Assembly: GCA_964510955.1 (NCBI GenBank)
Contig: CAZEDW010000046.1
Coordinates: forward strand, 1 to 30,792
Length of the DNA stretch: 30,792 nucleotides
Direction: 5' to 3'
From: JAFLCM01 sp964510955
GTDB lineage: Bacteria > Planctomycetota > Phycisphaerae > Phycisphaerales > UBA1924
Below the pieces are notes generated by a model that saw only the letters and a program-made list of their open reading frames with translations, ran no database searches and was not told the origin of the DNA. The position numbers and the translations under genes are program-made. Shown piece by piece: positions 22,037 through 30,792 of this stretch. The stretch's first letter is position 1. Each line of letters begins with the position of its first letter.

Positions 22037-24124
22037 TCACAGCAGCATCAGCGCCACCCGCAACACCTCCGCCACGCTCCACGCCTGCGCCATGCAACCC
22101 CCGGGCGCGCGCGAGCCGTGCTGGTCCGCATCGCCGTCGTACACCTCGAAGAGCTGCCCGACCGAGTCGCCGTTGAACATCCTCAGCAGCGGCTCGACCG
22201 CCCCGCGCGCCCTGGCCCTGGCCGCGTCGCTGAAACCCTCGGACCTCAGAAGCGCCTCGCAGTACGACCCGATCAGCCACGGCCACACCGTCCCGTTGTG
22301 ATACGCCGCGTCCCGCGTCATCATGTCGCCCGCGAACGCACGCCTGTACCCGGGGTCCCGCGGCGACAGCGTCCTCAATCCCAGCGGGGTCAGCAGGTGA
22401 TGCGTCGCGCACGCCACCACCGCCCGCTGCTGCTCACCGCTCAGCGCCGAGTGCTCGAGGCTGACGGCGAAGAGCATATTGGGGCGTACCTGCGGGACCG
22501 GACGCTCGACGCCGGAACCGTCGGGCTGCAGGCAGTCCCACAGCTTGCCGCCCGGGCCGTCCCAGAACTTCGCCACGAAGCTCGCTCTAACCCGCTGCGC
22601 CAGCGCCCGCAGTTCCGCCGCCCTGCCCGGTTCGGCCTTTTCAACCAGCCCCGCGACCGCGCACAGCCCGTGGTGCCAGAGCGCGTTGATCTCCACGCAC
22701 TTGCCGTGGCGCGGCGTGAACACCACGCCGTCACGCTTGGCGTCCATCCACGTGAGCTGCGTGGTCTCGTCGCCGCCGGCGATCAGCGCGTCGCCCGGGT
22801 CCATGCGGATGCCGTCGCGCGTCCCCTTGATGTAGTGGTCGATGATCTCCAGGCACGCCCGCTTCAGCTCCGACTCGAACCCCGCGCGGTCGCCGCTGTC
22901 GCGCACGTACCGGTCGCACGCGTGGAGGAACCACAGCGACGCGTCGATGGTGTTGTACTCTGGCGGCCCGCCGTAGTCGTCGAAGCGGTTGGGGATCATC
23001 CCCCTGTCCACGTGCGCGGCGAAAGTACGCAGGCAGCCCATCGCGTCCTCGAACCGCCCGCAGGCGAGCATCAGGCCCACCATCGAGATCATCGTGTCGC
23101 GCCCCCAGTCGCTGAACCACGGATAGCCGGCGATCACCGTGGTGAGCATCTTCCCGGCCACGTCGCGCGTTACGAGGAAGTCGTCCGCGGCGTGCACCAG
23201 CGGGATCAGCGCTCCCCCTGTCGGGTGGCGCCGCAGGAAACCTTCGCGCACCCGTCCCAGGTGGGACCGTTTCTCGTCGCGCTGGAACAGCGAAAAGTCC
23301 GGCGCCTCGGGCGCCAGCGCGGCCGCAACGGTGAACGATGCCTCCCCCTCCCCGTCCGGCAGGGTCACCTGGAACATGCCGGGGTTGAACAGGTCTTCGG
23401 TGTCGTTCTGGTGACGGTCCGACTCGATCTCGTAGCGGACCCCGCGGCGAACGGACACTTCCTGCGACGCCGACCCGTGATCGATCGCGATCAACAGCGT
23501 CATCCCCTCAGCCGACACCCTGATGGTTCGCTTCTCCACCCCCACCTGGTACCGCCCCTCGTCGAGGTCATTGAGCGTGCCGTGGAAGTCGCGCATGGTG
23601 ACCATCGGCAACAGGTGAAGGCGGACCGCGTCCCGCTGGCGGACCCCCGGGGCGGGGCGCACGGAGTACCGGATGGCGCAAGCGTTGCGCCTGAACCCCA
23701 GCCGCAGCTCCTTCACCACCTCAACCCCTTTGTGCCGGTAGACCCACCGCGCCGCGTCGGCCTCCTTCTCGAACCGCACCAGCCGTTTGGCGATCGACAC
23801 GTCAAATCCCGGCGCCGGAGCATCGGCCCAGCGGTGCGTTGCCAGCCAGCAGCTCGACGCCCCGGACCCCACACCCACGGTCAGTTCCTCGTCCACTGCC
23901 TGAAGCAGCGCCACGCGCTCCACCGGCGGGCGCTTCGAAGCCACCAGCAGCGCGTGGTACTTCCGACGGTTCACGCCCAGCGGCGTCCCCATCGCGAACC
24001 CCCCGTTGCCGCTGGTCAAAAGCCACTCGCGGTGCAGTGCCGGCCCGATGGCCCCGGTGTCGCGGAGCTCGACGACAAAGGGAGGCTGAGGCACAGGCAT
24101 CGTTTCGGTTGGGAGAGAAGCCAT
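22037..24124 (-). CDS. Glycogen debranching enzyme (amylo-alpha-1,6-glucosidase, GH133-type)
   Basis: 695 residues. The N-terminal GDE_N beta-rich domain (about 10-230) begins after a Pro-rich start with REWLLTSGNGGFAMGTPLGV and NRRKYHALLVAS, the standard opening of the archaeal/bacterial type. The C-terminal (alpha/alpha)6 barrel (about 285-690) has AGYPWFSDWGRDTMISMVGL, YNTIDASLWFLHA, the NALWHHGL segment and NGTVWPWLIG, all conserved in amylo-1,6-glucosidases. It removes alpha-1,6 branch stubs from glycogen, or related glucan links. The ATG at 24124 is chosen because GATACT lies six bases upstream; the frame runs on to 24235 without family sequence, and an ATG at 24100 is possible. No other glycogen genes are in the window. 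Confidence 0.92.
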   Translation of the reverse strand: MASLPTETMPVPQPPFVVELRDTGAIGPALHREWLLTSGNGGFAMGTPLGVNRRKYHALLVASKRPPVERVALLQAVDEELTVGVGSGASSCWLATHRWADAPAPGFDVSIAKRLVRFEKEADAARWVYRHKGVEVVKELRLGFRRNACAIRYSVRPAPGVRQRDAVRLHLLPMVTMRDFHGTLNDLDEGRYQVGVEKRTIRVSAEGMTLLIAIDHGSASQEVSVRRGVRYEIESDRHQNDTEDLFNPGMFQVTLPDGEGEASFTVAAALAPEAPDFSLFQRDEKRSHLGRVREGFLRRHPTGGALIPLVHAADDFLVTRDVAGKMLTTVIAGYPWFSDWGRDTMISMVGLMLACGRFEDAMGCLRTFAAHVDRGMIPNRFDDYGGPPEYNTIDASLWFLHACDRYVRDSGDRAGFESELKRACLEIIDHYIKGTRDGIRMDPGDALIAGGDETTQLTWMDAKRDGVVFTPRHGKCVEINALWHHGLCAVAGLVEKAEPGRAAELRALAQRVRASFVAKFWDGPGGKLWDCLQPDGSGVERPVPQVRPNMLFAVSLEHSALSGEQQRAVVACATHHLLTPLGLRTLSPRDPGYRRAFAGDMMTRDAAYHNGTVWPWLIGSYCEALLRSEGFSDAARARARGAVEPLLRMFNGDSVGQLFEVYDGDADQHGSRAPGGCMAQAWSVAEVLRVALMLL

Positions 24125-24130
24125 GCCGGG

Positions 24131-24136
24131 AGTATC
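24131..24136 (-). promoter_or_regulatory. -10 hexamer for the leaderless debranching-enzyme gene
   Basis: GATACT on the minus strand, then CCCGGC and the ATG at 24124. It matches four of six consensus bases but lacks the first T. Confidence 0.4.
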
Positions 24137-24294
24137 GCATCGGCCCGGTCTCGCCGGACGAATGCACCCCGGACCACTCTCCCACCCCGTGTTTGGGTAT
24201 TTTTCGGATGCCGAGGACAAAAGTCCAAGAACCATTCGCCTCCTTCGCCCCGGCGCTTCAGCAGGTCGTTATCCCGACCGATCCAGTCGGCGTC

Positions 24295-24573
24295 ATGGCA
24301 CGTCCACGTACCCCCGTTCGGTCACCCGCCCCCTCCGTTGCTGCCGATCTAAGGATGGTCGGCGTCACCCCGGCGGCCGCCATCGCGGCCTGGCCGGGCC
24401 TTTGGGACGACGCGATCCCCGAGGCGGAGTCTCGGCGGCTGTTCCAACGCACCCTCGCGGGTTGGGCGACGGACGTGCTGCGGCTGAAGCGTCGGGGAAT
24501 GGATGTCCCGGTGCTGACCCGCCGCGAAGCACGCCTCGTCACCCCGGGCCGGGATCGGCGCCAGGCCGCCTGA
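24295..24573 (+). CDS. Small protein of unknown function upstream of fliD
   Basis: 92 residues from this ATG. The last 72 (from the ATG at 24355) have the strongest coding look, with third positions mostly G or C and an amphipathic helical stretch (SRRLFQRTLAGWATDVLRLK) followed by a basic tail. The upstream part is Pro-rich. The frame is open from well before 24208, where another ATG stands four bases after TATTTT. None of the three starts has a well-spaced Shine-Dalgarno, so the true start is open. No family is recognised. The fliD start lies 142 bases downstream on the same strand, so a flagellar link is possible but only from position. It is divergent from the debranching-enzyme gene. Confidence 0.5.
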   Translation: MARPRTPVRSPAPSVAADLRMVGVTPAAAIAAWPGLWDDAIPEAESRRLFQRTLAGWATDVLRLKRRGMDVPVLTRREARLVTPGRDRRQAA

Positions 24574-24715
24574 CCGGGCTACCCCACTCCAGCGAGGCAC
24601 GCCATGTGCGTTGGGTGACTTTGAAACCCGGCGCTGGCTGTGCGCGCCGAACAAGAAACGACTTCGACGGTCGCGACACGGACGATCGCGGCACGCGGGG
24701 GATTTGGAGCGGGTC

Positions 24716-27589
24716 ATGAGCGGCATTTCATCGGGCGTGGGCATCTTCAGCGGCATCGACAGCAAGTCGCTGATCGACCAGTTGATCGCCATCGACGCGC
24801 AGCCCAAGCAGTTGATCCAGAAGCGGGTCGCCGAGCTGCAGCAGCAGCAGGCGGCCTACCTCGACGTCAACTCGGCCTTGCTGGGCCTGAAAAACGCCGC
24901 CGGCGCGTTCTTCACCAACAAGCTCTTCGACGCCTCGCGGGCCACGAGCTCCGACAGCAGCGTTCTGAGCGCCACCGCGGCCAACAGCGCCCCCGCCGGC
25001 GCCTACACCTTCTCCGTTGCGCGCCTCGTCACCACCCAGCAGCAGCTCAGCCGGGGCTACGCGGACAAGTCAGTTTCCCTCAACGCCGGTTCGTTCACCT
25101 TCGAGGTCGGCGGCGGCGGCGCCTCGTCGGAAACCGCCCTCTCGGAACTCAACGGCGGTTCCGGCGTGCAGCGCGGCAAGATCATCCTTACCGACACCAC
25201 CGGCGGCACCAACACCGCCGTAACCGTTGACCTCTCCACCGCCGTCACCGTCAACGATGTCGTCACCGCCATCAACGCCAACGGCAAGGTCGGCGTGACC
25301 GCCTCGGTCGAGGGCGACCGCATCAAGCTCACCGCGGGCGCCGGCGTCACCAGCTTCACGCTTGCGTCTGCCTCCGCCGGTCGCACCGCCGAAGACCTCG
25401 GGATCGCGGGCAGCTCCTCCTCCGGGGTCATTACCGGCACGCGCGTCCGCACGGCGTCGACGGCCACCGCCCTCAGCGTCCTGAACGACGGCGCGGGCGT
25501 GAATATCCGAGACGGCTCCGACGACATCAAGGTCACCACACGCTCCGGCACCGCCGTCAGCCTGAAGCTGGGAGAGATCTCCCACACCGTCCACAACGCC
25601 ACTGACAACACCGACACGAAGGTGATCGACCAGGCCCGCCCCGCCACGCTCGGCGACCTCATCACCAACTTCAACAACGAGGCCAAGACTCAGTTGGGCG
25701 CGGGCCAGCTCGTGCTCTCGCTCTCTGCCGACGGTTCCTCGCTGGTCGTCACCGACAACACCGTCGGCGCCGGTAACCTGAAAATCGAGAGCCTCAGCGG
25801 GCGCAGCACCGCCGAGGACCTCGGCATCGCCACCACCGGCGTCGCCTCGGGGACCTACACCGGGCAGCGCCTCCTCTCGGGCATCAACTCGCGCCTCACG
25901 CGGAGCCTGCTCGGCGGCACCGGACTCTCCTCCGGCGACATCACCGTCACCGACCGCGCCGGCAACAGCAAGAGCATCTCCGTCTCGGCCGCCGCCCTCA
26001 GCGGCTCGGTCACAGACGTGATCAACGAGATCAACACCAAGCTCGCCGACACCGGCGGCGGCGCCACCGCCGTCCAGGTCAAGGCCTCGCTCAACCGCGC
26101 CGGCAACGGCATCGCCCTCACCGACACCTCGACCGGCAGCGGCAACGTCGTCGTCTCGGGCGCCCTCGCCGATTCGCTCAAGCTGACCACCTCCGGCGCA
26201 ACCTCCAGCTACCTCGACGGCGGCAACCTGCAGAGCAAGTGGATCGGGCGCGCCACGCTCCTGAAGAACCTCAACCTCGGCAAGGGCATCGGCACCGGCA
26301 CCATCCGCATCACCGACACCACCGGCACCGTCTCGACCGTCGAGGTCAAGGACACCCTCCAGACCGTGGACGACCTGCTCGTCCAGATCAACGGCCAGCT
26401 CACCACCGGTGTGACCGCCAAGATCAACGATTCCGGCGACGGCATCGCCATCGTCGACACCAAGAACGGCACCGGCAAGCTGAAGGTCGAGGACGTCTCG
26501 GGGACCGTCGGCAAGTCGCTCAACCTCGTCAAGGAAGTCGCCGCCACTTCCGGCACCGCCACGCTCGACGGCTCGTACGAGAGGTCAGTCGCCTTCGACG
26601 CCTCCGACTCGCTCGATACCGTCGTGAACAAGATCAACGCGGCGGGCGTCGGCGTGACGGCGGCGATCATCCGCGACGGCTCCAGCGGCACACCCTACAG
26701 GATCTCATTCACCGCCCGCGACTCGGGCTCGCGCGGGCGCACCATCATCGACACCAAGGGCCTCGACCTTGGCCTGAGCTCGCTCTCCAAGGGCGAGGAC
26801 GCCGTCGCCTTCTTTGGCAACGCCGACCCCGCCCGCGCCGTGCTGCTCACCAGCTCCACCAACTCGCTGGACCAGGTGGTCACCGGCGTCAACGTCGACC
26901 TCAAGGCTGTCAGCACCAGCCCCGTCACCGTCACCGTCACCCGCGATCAACCGGGCATCGAGAAGGGCATCAACGACTTCGTCACGGCGTTCAACAAGGT
27001 GCTCGACACCATCAACAAGTACGACTCGTACAACGCCGACACCAACAAGCGCGGGATCCTGCTGGGCGACAACACCGCCAGCCAGGTCGCCTCCAAGCTC
27101 CGCTCCGGCGTCCAAGGCGCCCCCACAGGCCTCTCGGGCCAGTACACCCGCCTCTACCAGGTGGGCCTGAAGATCGGCGACGGCGCCAAGCTCGTCTTCG
27201 ATGCCGACAAGTTCCGCGCCGCCTACACCGCCGACCCGCAGGGCATCGAGGACCTCTTCGCCGCCAGCGTGCTCAAGCCCAAGACGCCCGTCGAAATCGC
27301 CCCCGGCGTCACCGTCCCCGCCAGCGGCAAGGACGAGTACACCCAGCAGGGCGTGGTCGAGGCGATCAGCAAGCTCGCCGGGAACCTCACCAACAGCGTC
27401 GACGGCCTGCTCACCCAGCGCGGCAAGACGCTCGACTCGCAGATCGCCGCCCAGAGGAAGCGCTCCGACGACATCGACGTCCAGCTGGCCGCCAAGCGTG
27501 CTCGTCTGGAGGCACAGTTCCTCGCGATGGAAAAGGCCATCGGTGAGCTGAAGACCCAGTCGCAGTCGCTCAGCAGCATCGGCGGCTGA
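24716..27589 (+). CDS. fliD: Flagellar filament cap / hook-associated protein 2, enlarged
   Basis: 957 residues, about twice the size of enterobacterial FliD. The ATG at 24716 has GGAG six bases upstream and begins MSGISSGVGIFSGIDSKSLI, the family's usual start. FliD_N spans about 10-110 (LIDQLIAIDAQPKQLI, then a coiled-coil QQQQAAYLDVNSALLGLK). Between about 140 and 710 lie four to five related beta-rich modules of the flagellin hook IN type, each with a DITVTD/TIRITD-like strand, a VxDVxxxIN helix (VTDVINEIN, VDDLLVQIN, LDTVVNKIN) and a GNGIALTD/GDGIAIVD-like strand. FliD_C follows (about 715-950: VNVDLKAVST, GIEKGINDFVTAFNKVLDTI, GDNTASQVASKLRSGV), ending in a coiled coil (DDIDVQLAAKRARLEAQF). 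It caps the filament and promotes flagellin assembly. The extra modules would face outward. Confidence 0.92.
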   Translation: MSGISSGVGIFSGIDSKSLIDQLIAIDAQPKQLIQKRVAELQQQQAAYLDVNSALLGLKNAAGAFFTNKLFDASRATSSDSSVLSATAANSAPAGAYTFSVARLVTTQQQLSRGYADKSVSLNAGSFTFEVGGGGASSETALSELNGGSGVQRGKIILTDTTGGTNTAVTVDLSTAVTVNDVVTAINANGKVGVTASVEGDRIKLTAGAGVTSFTLASASAGRTAEDLGIAGSSSSGVITGTRVRTASTATALSVLNDGAGVNIRDGSDDIKVTTRSGTAVSLKLGEISHTVHNATDNTDTKVIDQARPATLGDLITNFNNEAKTQLGAGQLVLSLSADGSSLVVTDNTVGAGNLKIESLSGRSTAEDLGIATTGVASGTYTGQRLLSGINSRLTRSLLGGTGLSSGDITVTDRAGNSKSISVSAAALSGSVTDVINEINTKLADTGGGATAVQVKASLNRAGNGIALTDTSTGSGNVVVSGALADSLKLTTSGATSSYLDGGNLQSKWIGRATLLKNLNLGKGIGTGTIRITDTTGTVSTVEVKDTLQTVDDLLVQINGQLTTGVTAKINDSGDGIAIVDTKNGTGKLKVEDVSGTVGKSLNLVKEVAATSGTATLDGSYERSVAFDASDSLDTVVNKINAAGVGVTAAIIRDGSSGTPYRISFTARDSGSRGRTIIDTKGLDLGLSSLSKGEDAVAFFGNADPARAVLLTSSTNSLDQVVTGVNVDLKAVSTSPVTVTVTRDQPGIEKGINDFVTAFNKVLDTINKYDSYNADTNKRGILLGDNTASQVASKLRSGVQGAPTGLSGQYTRLYQVGLKIGDGAKLVFDADKFRAAYTADPQGIEDLFAASVLKPKTPVEIAPGVTVPASGKDEYTQQGVVEAISKLAGNLTNSVDGLLTQRGKTLDSQIAAQRKRSDDIDVQLAAKRARLEAQFLAMEKAIGELKTQSQSLSSIGG

Positions 27590-27868
27590 GCACCCGTCGC
27601 GCGACACCGCCGCGAGTCACCGCCGCGAGCCCGGGCGACCCGGCCGCTGCGCCAACCCACATCTCGCGCCGCCGCACCCGCACGGTCGGGCTCGCTACAC
27701 TTCTCCCCCCGGTCCGCGGCCCGTCCGCGGATCGACGTCACCCCATCTGCAACCCGCCGCCACCCGCGCGGCCCCGCCTCAGAGACTCCCGGCCCCCTGC
27801 GGCCCGGTCTCCCCAGAATCGTCCCTCCATCCAGTGAAGCGCTCAACCGCGCTCAAAAGAACAACACC
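27590..27868. other. Intergenic region between fliD and the PPDK gene
   Basis: 279 bases with no gene recognised. A TACACT at about 27698 is a possible -10 for the dikinase gene, leaving a leader of some 160 bases. The only repeats are two close copies of GTCCGCGG (near 27713 and 27726). The last 20 bases before the ATG are A-rich without a Shine-Dalgarno. No T-tracted hairpin follows fliD. Confidence 0.4.
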
Positions 27869-30601
<2,733 letters not shown>

Positions 30602-30623
30602 TCGACAAGCCAAATCACCGTGC

Positions 30624-30654
30624 CACCGACCCGTCCACGGGTCGGTGTTTTTTT
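30624..30654 (+). terminator. Rho-independent terminator of ppdK
   Basis: CACCGACCCG (30624-30633) and CGGGTCGGTG (30638-30647) form a perfect 10-bp stem with loop TCCA, followed by seven Ts. It lies 23 bases past the ppdK stop. Confidence 0.95.
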
Positions 30655-30718
30655 GGACCGGGGAGCATCGCATGGCCAACGACTGAGTTCCACGGCCACA
30701 GACTTAGAGCCTCTAACA

Positions 30719-30792
30719 CTATGCGTTGTTGAGGGTCCTGAGGCAGATGAGTGAGCAGCCGAGCGAGAGGAAGGCCTGATGGATGTCGGCGC
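30719..30792 (-). mobile_element. C-terminal end of an IS5-type transposase, cut by the window
   Basis: On the minus strand the last 24 codons of an open frame run off the window edge. They read ADIHQAFLSLGCSLICLRTL, then NNA and a TAG at 30719-30721. The pattern of a hydrophobic helix with FLxLxCxLICxR close to the C-terminus is the usual end of IS5-family DDE transposases. Just outside lies TTAGAGCCTCTAA (30704-30716), which may hold the terminal inverted repeat and a TTA or TNA target duplication. The element sits about 50 bases after the ppdK terminator. The rest of the gene, including its catalytic residues, is not visible. Confidence 0.65.

Noticed and set aside
22118..24352. Long open frame on the plus strand opposite the debranching-enzyme gene
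   Set aside because: Same reason: low-complexity Arg/Pro/His-rich translation mirroring a well-recognised enzyme on the other strand.
25060..25075. GCGGACAAGTC inside fliD, matching 11 bases of the palindrome at 726-736
   Set aside because: It encodes part of a normal FliD sequence (ADKS), has no inverted partner and is short enough to be chance.
27710..27735. Two GTCCGCGG copies before ppdK as an operator pair
   Set aside because: CCGCGG is common in GC-rich DNA; only two copies and no spacing logic relative to a clear promoter.

Overview
The window is GC-rich chromosomal DNA, most likely from a planctomycete of the Phycisphaerae type. The pointers are a very large secreted protein ending in a Cys-Pro-bounded type I dockerin, a DUF1570-type gluzincin, lpxB (lipid A, hence an outer membrane), dapF (meso-diaminopimelate, hence peptidoglycan), and few Shine-Dalgarno sites. 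Apart from an insertion-sequence fragment at the right edge it reads as ordinary core genome. No CRISPR array, prophage, rRNA or gene cassette was seen.

Layout. 1-663: a tRNA-Ala(TGC) cut by the window edge, then a NADAR/YbiA-like gene. 664-745: a palindrome that fills the gap between two convergent genes. 746-6133 (minus): a protein of about 1,800 residues with FG-GAP repeats, a beta-helix, more FG-GAP repeats and a dockerin. 6134-6953: a leader region with a 29-residue peptide ORF, an intrinsic terminator and a strong G-quadruplex motif at the gatA stop. 6954-9722 (minus): gatA and a class B J-domain protein. 9836-12213 (plus): a long NfeD/ClpP-class membrane protease coupled to a short NfeD. 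12240-12506 (minus): an Nfu iron-sulfur scaffold. 12558-15683 (plus): a lipoprotein with a probable JAMM domain, a long fold-back repeat and an M48 membrane metalloprotease. 15796-16671 (plus): dapF. 16681-19193 (minus): a DUF1570 protein and lpxB. 19400-22033 (plus): sthA behind a structured leader, and an orphan D12 adenine methyltransferase. 22037-24124 (minus): a GH133-type glycogen debranching enzyme. 24295-27589 (plus): a small unknown protein and an enlarged fliD. 27869-30601 (plus): pyruvate phosphate dikinase with a strong terminator, followed by the 3' end of an IS5-type transposase gene.

Functional themes are the cell envelope and surface (LpxB, DapF, two NfeD proteins, M48 and DUF1570 proteases, lipoprotein, dockerin protein), carbon and redox metabolism (PPDK, debranching enzyme, SthA), translation and protein or cofactor homeostasis (GatA, DnaJ-like, Nfu) and motility (FliD).

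The most general observation is a promoter pattern. At least six genes carry a -10-like hexamer five to six bases before the start codon, which would put transcription starts on the start codon, so these mRNAs would be leaderless. A seventh gene, lpxB, has a spacer of eight. The pattern also fixes otherwise doubtful starts, such as the GTG of gatA. In contrast, fliD, sthA, the dockerin gene and the 29-residue ORF have Shine-Dalgarno sequences.
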